A stretch of 64,000 nucleotides of DNA from DATAOG01 sp963798075 (GTDB lineage Bacteria; Pseudomonadota; Alphaproteobacteria; Geminicoccales; Geminicoccaceae): contig CAWCRU010000006.1 of assembly GCA_963798075.1 (NCBI GenBank), positions 186,001-250,000 of the forward strand. Reading direction: 5' to 3'. Position numbers and translations under genes: made by a program. A model generated the notes under the pieces. That model ran no database searches. It worked only from the letters and a program-made list of their open reading frames with translations, and was not told the DNA's origin. Below, in pieces: positions 10,537 through 18,760 of this stretch. The stretch's first letter is position 1; every line of letters begins with the position of its first letter.

Positions 10537-11449
10537 TCCGGAGCGCGCTCGCGAGCGCGAGACGCCCGTCGGCGCCCGAGACCGCGACCGCGCGCTCGCC
10601 GCGCACCGCCGCCAGGAACGCCTCGATCTCGAGCCGCAAGGGGTCGTTGGCCGCGAACCGGCGCCGCTCGATCCTGACGTCCGGCACGCCCGGAAACATC
10701 TCGCCCGACCCCTTGCGCGCGATCGTCGCCTCGCCCGCCTGGAAGTCGATCGAGACGTAGGCGTCCTTCTGGAACAGGCGCATCTTGCGCTCGCCTTTGA
10801 GGCTCACGCGGCTGGCCGTGACGTTGACGACGCAGCCGCCCTCGAAATGCAGCCTGGCGTTCGCGATGTCGTCTTCGGCCGAGAGCACCGGCACGCCGAC
10901 CGCATCGACCGCTGCCAGCGGCCGGCCGACCAGCTGCTGGATCAGGTCGATGTCGTGGATCATCAGGTCGAGCACGACATCGACATCGGTGCCGCGCGGC
11001 TTGAACGGCGCGAGCCTGTGCAACTCGATGAACAGCGGCTGGCCGAGGACATCGGCGAGCGCCAGGACGGCGGCGTTGAAGCGCTCGAGATGACCGATCT
11101 GGAGCACCCGGGCCCTGGCCTTGGCGAGCGCGATCAGCGCATCCGCCTCCGCGAGCGTCGCCGCGATCGGCTTCTCCAGCAGGACGTGCAGGCCGGCGTC
11201 CAGCAGCTGCCGCGCGAGCGCGAAATGCGCAAGGGTCGGCACCACGACGCTGACGGCATCGACCCGGCCCGCGAGCTGACCCGCGTCGCTCAGCGCCAGA
11301 GCCCCGAGCCGTGCCCCGAGGTCCTGCGCCCGCCCGAGCTCGCAATCGACCACGGCGACCAGCTCGGCGCCCGCGAGGGCTGCATATTTCTCGGCGTGAT
11401 AGCGGCCGAAATGGCCGCAACCGACGACCGCGGTGCGCACAGGCGCCAT
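10508..11449 (-). CDS. Gfo/Idh/MocA-family NAD(P)-dependent oxidoreductase
   Basis: A 313-residue oxidoreductase: an N-terminal Rossmann fold with 'VVGCGHFGRYHAEKYAAL', the 'HVLLEKPIAAT' motif carrying the conserved EKP lysine, and the C-terminal substrate domain with 'LMIHDIDLIQQLVG' (the conserved histidine region). The start at 11449 (MAPVRTAVVGCG) follows GGAAGG. Close relatives in alphaproteobacteria often stand near lipid A or sugar genes; here there is no such neighbour, so the substrate is unknown. The 3' end overlaps the convergent hydrolase gene. Confidence 0.88.
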   Translation of the reverse strand: MAPVRTAVVGCGHFGRYHAEKYAALAGAELVAVVDCELGRAQDLGARLGALALSDAGQLAGRVDAVSVVVPTLAHFALARQLLDAGLHVLLEKPIAATLAEADALIALAKARARVLQIGHLERFNAAVLALADVLGQPLFIELHRLAPFKPRGTDVDVVLDLMIHDIDLIQQLVGRPLAAVDAVGVPVLSAEDDIANARLHFEGGCVVNVTASRVSLKGERKMRLFQKDAYVSIDFQAGEATIARKGSGEMFPGVPDVRIERRRFAANDPLRLEIEAFLAAVRGERAVAVSGADGRLALASALRITRALQRPA

Positions 11450-11532
11450 CGATGCGACCTTCCGAGCCGGTGACGGTGCTAACAGAGCCTGCCACCGGCT
11501 CGGGAGCAAGGGGCAAGAACGGAAAGCAGCGC

Positions 11533-13524
11533 TCAGGCGGGTTGCAGGACGGCGGGTTCGATCTCTTCGAGCATCGAGACGATCTCGGCCATCACCTTGG
11601 CGAGCTGAAAATCCTTGGGCGTGAAGACGCGGGCCACGCCGTCTGCCAAGAGGGCCTTGGCGTCCGCGGGCGGGATGATGCCGCCGACGACGACCGGCAG
11701 GCCGCCCAGACCCTCGGCGCGCAGCCTCGCCAGCACGTCGGCCACCTGCGCCCGATGCGAGCCCGAGAGGATCGACAGCCCGACCACGTGCACGCCTTCC
11801 TCGAGCGCGGCGGCCGCGATCCGGGCGGGCGTCAGGCGGATGCCGTCATAGACCACCTCGAAGCCCGCATCGCGCGCCGCGACCGCGATCTGCTCGGCGC
11901 CGTTGGAATGGCCATCGAGCCCGGGCTTGCCGACCAGCATCTTCGGCCGCCGCCGGTTCTTGCGGGCCAGGGCCTCGACCCGCGCCCGCAGCGCCTGCCA
12001 TTCCTTCGCGCCGGCGGGCGTCGCGCCGGCGCCGCTGACCCCGGTCGGGGCCCGATAGTCGCCGAACAGCTCGCGGAGCACGCCCGCCCACTCGCCGGTC
12101 GTGACCCCCGCCCCGGCACAGGCGATCGATGGCTCCATGACGTTGCGGCCCTCGGCAGCGGCCGCGCGGAGCTGGTCGAGCGCTGCCGCCACCGCCTGCG
12201 GATCGCGAGCGGCACGGTGCGCCCGCAGGCGCTCGATCTGCTCCGCTTCCGCCCCGGCAGCCACCGCCAGAAAACCGCCGTCGCTACCGGCCGCGAGCGG
12301 CGAGGGCGCGCTCTCGGTGAAGCAGTTGACGCCGACCACTTTCTGCTCGCCGGCGGCAATCGCGGCGAGCCTGGCCCGGTTGCTCTCGACCAGGCGCTGC
12401 TTGAGGTAGCCGGATTCGACCGCGGCCAGCGCCCCGCCCACGGCCTCGATCCGCTCCAGCTCGGCCAGGGCCTCGGCCTTGAGCTGGCCGACCTTGGCCG
12501 CGACCACGGGCGAGCCATCGAACAGATCCTCGTACTCGAGCAGATCGGTCTCGAAGGCCAGGATCTGCTGCATCCGGAGGCTCCATTGCTGGTCCCAGGG
12601 CCGCGGCAGACCGAGGGCCTCGTTCCAGGCCGGCAGCTGGACGGCGCGGGCCCGTGCCGACTTGGAGAGCACCACTGCCAGCGTTTCCAGCAAGATGCGG
12701 TAGACGTTGTTCTCCGGCTGCTGCTCGGTCAGTCCGAGCGAGTTGACCTGGACGCCGTAGCGGAAGCGGCGCAGCGCCGGGTCGAGAACGCCGTAGCGGG
12801 TGCGCGCGATCTCGTCCCAGAGCTCGCCGAAGGCGCGAAGCTTGCACAGCTCGGTGACGAAGCGCAGCCCGGCGTTGACGAAGAAGCTGATCCGCCCGAC
12901 CACCTTGGGCAGATCGGCCCCTGGCACCTGGCCGCCGGCCACGACCGTGTCCAGGATCAAGATCGCGGCCGCGAGCGCGTAAGCCAGCTCCTGGACCGGG
13001 GTCGCACCCGCCTCCTGCAGGTGATAGGAGCAGACGTTGACCGGGTTCCAGGCCGGCATCTCGCGATAGGTGAACGCGATCACGTCCGCGGTCAGCTTGA
13101 GCGAGGGGCGCGGCGGGAAGATGAAGGTGCCGCGCGAGAGATACTCCTTGATCAGGTCGTTCTGGACGGTGCCGGTGAGCTTTTCGCGCGCCGCACCCTG
13201 GCGTTGGGCTATCACGATGTAGAGCGCCAGGAGCCAGGGCGCGGTTGCGTTGATCGTCATCGAGGTGTTCATCTGCTCGAGCGGGATGGCCTCGAACAGG
13301 GTTGCCATGTCGGGCAGCGCCGAGATCGGCACCCCGACCCTTCCGACCTCGCCCGCCGCGAGCGGATGGTCGCTGTCGTAGCCGGTCTGGGTCGGCAGAT
13401 CGAAGGCGACCGACAGCCCGGTCTGGCCGCGCGCGAGGTTGGCGCGGTAGAGCGCATTGCTCTCGGCGGCCGAGCTGTGGCCGGCGTAGGTCCGGAACAG
13501 CCACGGCCGGTCGCGAGCGGGCAA
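11533..13524 (-). CDS. ecm: Ethylmalonyl-CoA mutase, B12-dependent
   Basis: An approximately 663-residue B12-dependent mutase converting (2R)-ethylmalonyl-CoA to methylsuccinyl-CoA in the ethylmalonyl-CoA pathway. The catalytic domain begins 'RPWLFRTYAGHSSA', with 'GLSVAFDLPTQTGYDSDH' and 'NTSMTINATAPWLLALY'; the C-terminal cobalamin domain has 'GLDGHSNGAEQI' (DxHxxG), 'LSILSGSH' and 'VVVGGIIPP'. The linker and 'YGVQVNSLGLTEQQPENNVY' match Ecm rather than methylmalonyl-CoA mutase. The start is uncertain: TTG 13524 gives the N-terminus expected of the family; the GTG at 13590 lies inside the promoter; the better ATG at 13544 is out of frame and would need a one-base indel. It is divergent from ccr-mcd. 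Confidence 0.9.
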   Translation of the reverse strand: MPARDRPWLFRTYAGHSSAAESNALYRANLARGQTGLSVAFDLPTQTGYDSDHPLAAGEVGRVGVPISALPDMATLFEAIPLEQMNTSMTINATAPWLLALYIVIAQRQGAAREKLTGTVQNDLIKEYLSRGTFIFPPRPSLKLTADVIAFTYREMPAWNPVNVCSYHLQEAGATPVQELAYALAAAILILDTVVAGGQVPGADLPKVVGRISFFVNAGLRFVTELCKLRAFGELWDEIARTRYGVLDPALRRFRYGVQVNSLGLTEQQPENNVYRILLETLAVVLSKSARARAVQLPAWNEALGLPRPWDQQWSLRMQQILAFETDLLEYEDLFDGSPVVAAKVGQLKAEALAELERIEAVGGALAAVESGYLKQRLVESNRARLAAIAAGEQKVVGVNCFTESAPSPLAAGSDGGFLAVAAGAEAEQIERLRAHRAARDPQAVAAALDQLRAAAAEGRNVMEPSIACAGAGVTTGEWAGVLRELFGDYRAPTGVSGAGATPAGAKEWQALRARVEALARKNRRRPKMLVGKPGLDGHSNGAEQIAVAARDAGFEVVYDGIRLTPARIAAAALEEGVHVVGLSILSGSHRAQVADVLARLRAEGLGGLPVVVGGIIPPADAKALLADGVARVFTPKDFQLAKVMAEIVSMLEEIEPAVLQPA

Positions 13525-13581
13525 ACAGGTTTCAAGGCAGCCATGACGGGGTCCCCAGCTGGAACGGAACCGGTTCGCGCA

Positions 13582-13634
13582 TGTTGACACTAACGCCGTT
13601 CAGTGTTGACAGTCAACACCTCATCGCCTAACGT
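13582..13634. promoter_or_regulatory. Divergent ecm / ccr promoters with a 17-base palindrome
   Basis: GTGTTGACAGTCAACAC (13603-13619) is a perfect inverted repeat with one central base. A third half-site, TGTTGAC, lies at 13582-13588, exactly 22 bases upstream of the left half-site at 13604. The palindrome contains the -35 box of the plus-strand promoter (TTGACA 13606-13611, 17-base spacer, TAACGT 13629-13634) and of a minus-strand promoter (TTGACT 13616-13611, 17-base spacer, TTAGTG 13593-13588). A protein bound here would cover both promoters. The natural candidate is the helix-turn-helix domain encoded immediately downstream. Confidence 0.7.
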
Positions 13635-13659
13635 GTGTGGATCAGTCGAGGGCATGGTG

Positions 13660-15294
13660 ATGAGCAGGAATACGGTCGAGCAGATCATCCAACGCTTCGG
13701 TTCGCAGCAACGGGTCGCGGAGTTGCTCGGCATCTGGCAGACCGCGGTCAGCGGCTGGGTGCGCCGCGGCGCGATCCCGAGCAGAAGGCAGGAGCAGCTG
13801 TTAAGAATTGCCCAACGCGAAGGTGTCAGTCTGTTGCCCGCGGACTTCTTCGCCGCGCCCCCGCCGGGGCCGGCCAACGGTTCGAACGGGCGGGCCGCCG
13901 CCGGCGCTGAGGCGACTTCGGCCGGCGCCGACAGCGGCCCGGCCGGCGTCTACCCGATCGGCGTCAACCGGAAAGGCGCGTTGATGAACGACACCGCCAA
14001 GGTCATTCCGCTGAGCGGCGACGCCGCGCCCGCGCCGCTGGCCGCGCGTTCGCCCGCCAAGGACCTCTACGAAGTCGGCACGATCCCGCCGCTCGGCCAC
14101 GTGCCCAAGAACATGTACGCCTGGGTGATCCGGCGCGAGCGCCACGGCGAGCCCGGCACGGCCATGCAGCAGGAGGTCGTGCCGACCCCGACGCTGGACA
14201 GCGACGAGGTCCTGGTCATGGTGATGGCCGCGGGCGTCAACTACAACGGCATCTGGGCGGCGCTCGGCAAGCCCGTCTCGGTGTTCGACGTGCACAAGGC
14301 CGACTACCACGTCGCGGGCTCGGATGCCGCCGGCATCGTCTGGGCGGCGGGCGCCCGGGTCAAGCGCTGGCAGGTCGGCGACCAAGTGGTCGTGCACTGC
14401 AACCAGGACGACGGCGACGACGAGGAATGTAACGGCGGCGACCCGATGAACTCGCCCTCGCAGCGGATCTGGGGCTACGAGACCCCGGACGGCTCGTTCG
14501 CGCAGTTCTGCCGCGTCCAGTCGCGCCAGCTGATGCCGCGGCCGCGGCATCTGACCTGGGAGGAGAGCGGCTGCTACGTGCTAACACTCGCGACTGCCTA
14601 CCGGATGCTGTTCGGGCACCCGCCCCACGGGCTCAAGCCAGGCGATAACGTGTTGGTCTGGGGCGGGGCGGGCGGCCTCGGCTCGATGGCGATCCAGGTG
14701 ATTGCCGCCTCGGGCGGTAACGCGATCGCGGTCATCTCGGACGAGGACAAGCGCGAGTTCGCGGTTTCGCTCGGCGCCAAGGGGGCGATCAACCGCAGTC
14801 AGTTCGAGTGCTGGGGCCAGCTGCCCGACATCGACGATGCCGCGGGCTACGCCCTCTACATGAAGAAGGTGCGGGAATTCGGCAAGGCGATCTGGGCGAT
14901 CACGGGCAAGGGCAACGACGTCGACATGGTCTTCGAGCACCCGGGCCAGGCGACCTTTCCGGTCTCGGCGTTCGTGGTCAAGCGCGGCGGCATGGTCGTG
15001 ATCTGCGCCGGCACCTCAGGCTACAACCTGACCCTCGACGCGCGCTTCCTCTGGATGCGGCAAAAGCGCATGCAGGGCAGCCATTTCGCCAACCTCAAGC
15101 AGGCGAGCGCTGCCAATCAGATGGTCGTGACGCGCAAGGTCGACCCCTGCATGTCGGAAGTCTTCGCCTGGCACGACATCCCGCGCGCCCACGACAAGAT
15201 GCGCAAGAACCAGCACAAGCCCGGCAACATGGCTGTCCTGGTCCAGGCCAAGCGGCCCGGCCTGCGCACCCTCGAAGACGCGATCGAGGCCTGA
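13660..15294 (+). CDS. ccr: Helix-turn-helix domain fused to crotonyl-CoA carboxylase/reductase
   Basis: A 544-residue reading frame with two parts. Residues about 1-65 form a Cro/CI (YdaS-like) helix-turn-helix domain: 'FGSQQRVAELLGIWQTAVSG' then 'WVRRGAIPSRRQEQLLRI'. A low-complexity linker (Ala/Gly/Pro) follows to about 105. From about residue 109 ('MNDTAKVIPL') a complete CCR begins: 'AAGVNYNGIWAALGKPV' (active-site Asn near 196), 'WGGAGGLGSMAIQV' (NADPH site) and 'MVFEHPGQATFP' (active-site His near 427). CCR reductively carboxylates crotonyl-CoA to ethylmalonyl-CoA. Usual CCRs have about 430 residues, so the first 108 are additional. Start ATG 13660 has GAGGG seven bases upstream. An internal ATG at 13984 preceded by GGAAAGG could also yield a normal-length CCR. 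mcd follows after 10 bases. Confidence 0.9.
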   Translation: MSRNTVEQIIQRFGSQQRVAELLGIWQTAVSGWVRRGAIPSRRQEQLLRIAQREGVSLLPADFFAAPPPGPANGSNGRAAAGAEATSAGADSGPAGVYPIGVNRKGALMNDTAKVIPLSGDAAPAPLAARSPAKDLYEVGTIPPLGHVPKNMYAWVIRRERHGEPGTAMQQEVVPTPTLDSDEVLVMVMAAGVNYNGIWAALGKPVSVFDVHKADYHVAGSDAAGIVWAAGARVKRWQVGDQVVVHCNQDDGDDEECNGGDPMNSPSQRIWGYETPDGSFAQFCRVQSRQLMPRPRHLTWEESGCYVLTLATAYRMLFGHPPHGLKPGDNVLVWGGAGGLGSMAIQVIAASGGNAIAVISDEDKREFAVSLGAKGAINRSQFECWGQLPDIDDAAGYALYMKKVREFGKAIWAITGKGNDVDMVFEHPGQATFPVSAFVVKRGGMVVICAGTSGYNLTLDARFLWMRQKRMQGSHFANLKQASAANQMVVTRKVDPCMSEVFAWHDIPRAHDKMRKNQHKPGNMAVLVQAKRPGLRTLEDAIEA

Positions 15295-15304
15295 GCCCGC
15301 GCGC

Positions 15305-16951
15305 ATGAGCATACGGCCGACGCCCTCTCTGGCGGCGAGCGCTGCGGCCCTCGAGGCGGCCGAGGGACTGCTGGCGCGCGCGACCGACGCGGTCCGCGCC
15401 CTGGTGAGCAGCGAGGGCGCGCTCGACCGCCGGCTGCTCGAGCGCGAGCAGCACGCGGTCCACGGGCTCGCCTGGCTCGCGACCTATCTCGAGGCGCTCC
15501 GCCAGCTGCAGGGCTGGGCCGAACGGCTCGAGGCGGCAGGCGCGTTCGGCGATCTCGAGCGGGCTCTGCTGGCGACAGCCTTCGGCGAGTACCTCGCCCG
15601 GATCCGGGGCGGCATCCCGATGAGCCAGGGCGAGACGGTGCGCCTCGGCGCGCTCGGCCTGGATGCCACGGCGATCGAGCGGTTCGAGCAGGGCGCGGCC
15701 GCCGGGCTGATCCGCGACGGCAACACGGCGGCCCGGCGGGCGGCTCTCGCCGTCCTGGTCGCGGACGGCGGCTTCGGCGAACGGGGCCTCGGCGACGACA
15801 CGCTCGAGCTGATCCGCGAGCAGTTCCGCCGCTTCGCCGACGAGCAGGTGCGGCCGTACGCGCAAGCCTGGCACGCGCGCGACGAGCTGATCCCGCAGCC
15901 CGTGGTCGACGCGGTGGCCGAGCTCGGCGTGTTCGGCCTCACGATCCCGGAAGAGCACGGCGGCCTCGGCCTCGGCAAGGCCGCGATGTGCGTCGTTACC
16001 GAGGAGCTCGCGCGCGGCTACATCGGGGTGGGCTCGCTCGGCACCCGCTCGGAGATCGCGGCCGAGCTGATCGGCCAGGCCGGCACGCCCGCCCAGAAGG
16101 CCCGCTACCTGCCCAAGATCGCGTCGGGTGAAATCCTGCCGACCGCGGTCTTCACCGAGCCCAACACCGGCTCCGATCTCGCCGCGCTGCAGACCCGCGC
16201 GGTCCTCGACGGCGGGCATTACCGCGTGTATGGCGCCAAGACCTGGATCACCCACGCCGGCCGCGCCGACCTCATGACCATCCTTTGCCGCACCGATCCG
16301 GCGCAGCCGGGCTACCGCGGCCTCTCGATCCTGCTCGCCGAGAAGCCGCGCGGCAGTGACGCCGAGCCGTTCCCGGTCGCGGGCCTTGCGGGCGGCGAGA
16401 TCCCGGTGCTGGGCTACCGCGGCATGAAGGAGTACGCGCTGGCCTTCGACGGCTTCGCGGTGCCCGCGGACGGCCTGCTCGGCGGCGCTCCGGGCCAGGG
16501 CTTCAAGCAGCTGATGGCGACCTTCGAATTGGCCCGAATCCAGACCGCCGCGCGCGCGGTCGGGGTTGCCCAGAGCGCGTTCGACGAGGGTCTCGCCTAT
16601 GCCCGCGACCGGGTCCAGTTCGGCCAATCGATCTACGCCTTTCCGCGGGTCGCCGACAAGCTGGTCTGGATGGCGGTCGAGATCATGGTCGCACGCCAGC
16701 TGACCTTGTTCGCGGCGCGCGAGAAGGATGCCGGGCAGCGCTGCGATCTCGAGGCGGGCATGGCCAAGCTGCTCGCGGCCCAGGTCGCCTGGAGCGCTGC
16801 CGACAACGCGCTCCAGATCCACGGCGGCAACGGCTACGCGCAGGAATATCCGATCAGCCGGATCTTCTGCGACGCCCGCATCCTCAACATCTTCGAAGGC
16901 GCGGCCGAGATCCAGGCCCAGATCATCGCAAGGCGCCTGCTCGAGGGCTGA
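15305..16951 (+). CDS. mcd: Methylsuccinyl-CoA dehydrogenase
   Basis: A 548-residue FAD-dependent acyl-CoA dehydrogenase that oxidises (2S)-methylsuccinyl-CoA to mesaconyl-CoA. It has an extra N-terminal helical domain of about 150 residues before the standard acyl-CoA dehydrogenase fold, which is the hallmark of Mcd against 380-residue relatives. The core shows 'FTEPNTGSDLAALQTRA', 'YGAKTWITHAGRADLM', 'DRVQFGQSIYAF' and 'ALQIHGGNGYAQEYPISRI'. It is 10 bases downstream of ccr and clearly co-transcribed; with ecm on the other side the locus codes three consecutive steps of the pathway. Confidence 0.93.
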   Translation: MSIRPTPSLAASAAALEAAEGLLARATDAVRALVSSEGALDRRLLEREQHAVHGLAWLATYLEALRQLQGWAERLEAAGAFGDLERALLATAFGEYLARIRGGIPMSQGETVRLGALGLDATAIERFEQGAAAGLIRDGNTAARRAALAVLVADGGFGERGLGDDTLELIREQFRRFADEQVRPYAQAWHARDELIPQPVVDAVAELGVFGLTIPEEHGGLGLGKAAMCVVTEELARGYIGVGSLGTRSEIAAELIGQAGTPAQKARYLPKIASGEILPTAVFTEPNTGSDLAALQTRAVLDGGHYRVYGAKTWITHAGRADLMTILCRTDPAQPGYRGLSILLAEKPRGSDAEPFPVAGLAGGEIPVLGYRGMKEYALAFDGFAVPADGLLGGAPGQGFKQLMATFELARIQTAARAVGVAQSAFDEGLAYARDRVQFGQSIYAFPRVADKLVWMAVEIMVARQLTLFAAREKDAGQRCDLEAGMAKLLAAQVAWSAADNALQIHGGNGYAQEYPISRIFCDARILNIFEGAAEIQAQIIARRLLEG

Positions 16952-16993
16952 TCGGGCGAGCCTCGAGCGCGCCGAGGCTCGGGCGCAAAGCAG

Positions 16994-17018
16994 AACGGGC
17001 GGCCCTGGGCCGCCCGTT
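16994..17018. terminator. Hairpin between mcd and the OmpA-like gene
   Basis: Perfect 11-base stem AACGGGCGGCC / GGCCGCCCGTT with a three-base loop, 42 bases after the mcd stop and between two convergent genes. There is no strong T tract on either strand, so termination efficiency is uncertain, but position and stem strength favour a bidirectional terminator. Confidence 0.65.
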
Positions 17019-17072
17019 CCGAAAGACCGTCACCGACGGCCGCGAGGCTTGCCGGGGCGGGCGGAGACGACG

Positions 17073-17679
17073 TCAGTGCTGGAAGTCGACCGTCGCCCGC
17101 CGGTTGGCCTGCAACGGCGTGTTGTCCGGCGTCTGCACCGCGAGATGGGTCTGCCCGAACGCCTCGGTGGTGATGATCGAGGCCGGGATGCCCGCCTTGA
17201 CGAGCTCGGCGGCGACCGTGTTCGCCCGGCGCTGCGACAGCTGCATGTTGTAGTCCGCAGGACCGGCGGTGTCGGTATGGCCGCCGACGGTGATCCCGCC
17301 CAAGTCACGCCCCTTGATGTCCGCGATGATGTTGTTGAGCGTCGTCTCGGCCTCGGGATTGAGATTGGCCTTGTCGAAGTCGAAGAGAATGAGGCCGCTC
17401 TCGGGCAACGGCGGCGGCGCCGCGGGGGCGATCTGCGCGATCGGCTGCGCCATCGCCTCGGGGCAGTCGAAGGTGTGCACGGTACGCACCGGGTCGGTCG
17501 GATCGCCCTTCTCGAAGACCGGATTGTCGTTCGAAGTCGACCACGACGCTGCAGACGCGTTCCGGCCCCGTGCCGACCACGCCCAACGGCAACGTGTCCC
17601 CCTGCGCCAGACTCGGCTGCGGGCCGCACAAGGCCAGCATGGCCACGGCCGCCGAGCAGATGATGGCTAAGCGAAGCAT
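17073..17679 (-). pseudogene. OmpA-family outer membrane protein with one frameshift
   Basis: From ATG 17679 (GGGGATC upstream) the product begins with a signal peptide ending 'GPQPSLAQGD', then a short region to 'VCSVVVDF'. Near 17535 the frame shifts by one extra base and continues as 'NDNPVFEKGDPTDPVRT', a proline-rich stretch and a complete OmpA C-terminal domain: 'LILFDFDKANLNPEAETTL', 'ITVGGHTDTAGPADYNMQLS' and 'RRANTVAAEL'. That domain binds peptidoglycan through the Asp in the HTDT region and the following Arg. With the frame repaired the protein would be about 200 residues, a small periplasmic/outer-membrane OmpA protein. The break looks like an indel error, since both halves are intact. 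Confidence 0.8.
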
Positions 17680-18108
17680 GGAATGATCCCCTTTCTCACG
17701 TTGTCGAACCCACCCGCGAGGTCTGTTGAGCCCTCTGTCTTGGCACCAGCCCGATTCAGCTTTGCCGTCGACCTGCGGCGGCCATGTCATCGTTCGGTTC
17801 AACCAAGTCGCCAAGCTGCTTGCTGTGGTACATTGCTCTGGTGTCGAGAGCAAGTATGCACTTTGCTAACCCTAACGATGACGTATCGCAATACGCATTA
17901 AGCCGGTCCGGAACCGCGGCGCCGGGTCGGCGGCGAAGAAGCGACCCCCATGGACCACCCGCTCGGTGCGTTCATGCGCACGCCCAGCTCGAGATCGCTG
18001 CTCGCCGGCCCGCTCGGCGCGTTGCGACAACCGGTCGCTGGTTGACCGCGCCCCGCCCGCGCCTATGACTGCGGTCATGGCTGCAGCAAAACGCGGGGGG
18101 AAATGGAG
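17680..18108. other. Intergenic region, OmpA-like gene to pseudoazurin
   Basis: About 430 bases between two divergent genes. It is visibly less GC-rich around 17820-17905 than its surroundings, which fits promoter DNA. I see no convincing coding frame, RNA gene or repeat. Confidence 0.5.
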
Positions 18109-18546
18109 ATGAGGCACCTGGTCTTGACTTGCGTCGTGGCGGTGCTGGCGAGCGCGCCGGCCAAGGCCGCCGAGCACGAGGTTCAGATGCTCTCCAAGGG
18201 CCCCGAGGGCCAGGTCAACTGGTTCCAGCCGCCGATCACCCGCGCCGATCCCGGCGACACGATCCACTTCGTTGCCACCGACAAGGGCCACAACAGCACT
18301 TCGCTCGTCGTCCCCGAAGGCGGCGAGACCTGGAGCGGCAAGCTCAGCCAGGACGTCTCGGTGACGCTCACCGTTCCCGGCCTCTACGCCTACAAGTGCA
18401 CGCCGCATTTCGGCCTCGGCATGATGGGGCTGATCGCGGTCGGCGATCCCTCGGTCAATCTCAAGGCGGTCGAGGGCGCCCGCTACCCGGGCAAGGCCAA
18501 GGCTACTCTCGCCGAGCTCCTGAAGCAGCTGCAGGCGTCGAACTAG
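18109..18546 (+). CDS. Pseudoazurin (blue copper electron carrier)
   Basis: A 145-residue periplasmic cupredoxin with signal peptide ending at 'APAKAAEHEV'. The type 1 copper ligands are visible: His in 'TDKGHNST', then Cys, His and Met in 'YKCTPHFGLGMMG'. Pseudoazurins shuttle electrons, often to nitrite or nitrous oxide reductases, but no denitrification gene is in the window. Two ATGs are possible: 18103 lies too close to the G-rich ribosome site, so 18109 is preferred. Confidence 0.93.
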   Translation: MRHLVLTCVVAVLASAPAKAAEHEVQMLSKGPEGQVNWFQPPITRADPGDTIHFVATDKGHNSTSLVVPEGGETWSGKLSQDVSVTLTVPGLYAYKCTPHFGLGMMGLIAVGDPSVNLKAVEGARYPGKAKATLAELLKQLQASN

Positions 18547-18760
18547 GGCCCTGCGCCAAGCCGCCGCCCGGTTCCTCGCCGGTCGACCGCCGGGTTGGCG
18601 GATCCTGGCCGCGGCCTTGGGATTGTCGCTTGCCCGCCCTCTGGTTTACCATCCGGCAAGGGATGAGTGGCATAAGGGCGCTGCCGCGAGGCGCCGGCGC
18701 CGCGCCTGAGGCTGGACAACTCCCCGTGCAGCGGCCCGACAGCTCGAAGAGCCAGATCCA

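Noticed and set aside
13590..13590. GTG at 13590 as the start of ecm
   Set aside because: It lies in the proposed -10 box of the ecm promoter and upstream of the likely transcription start; the added residues do not resemble the family.
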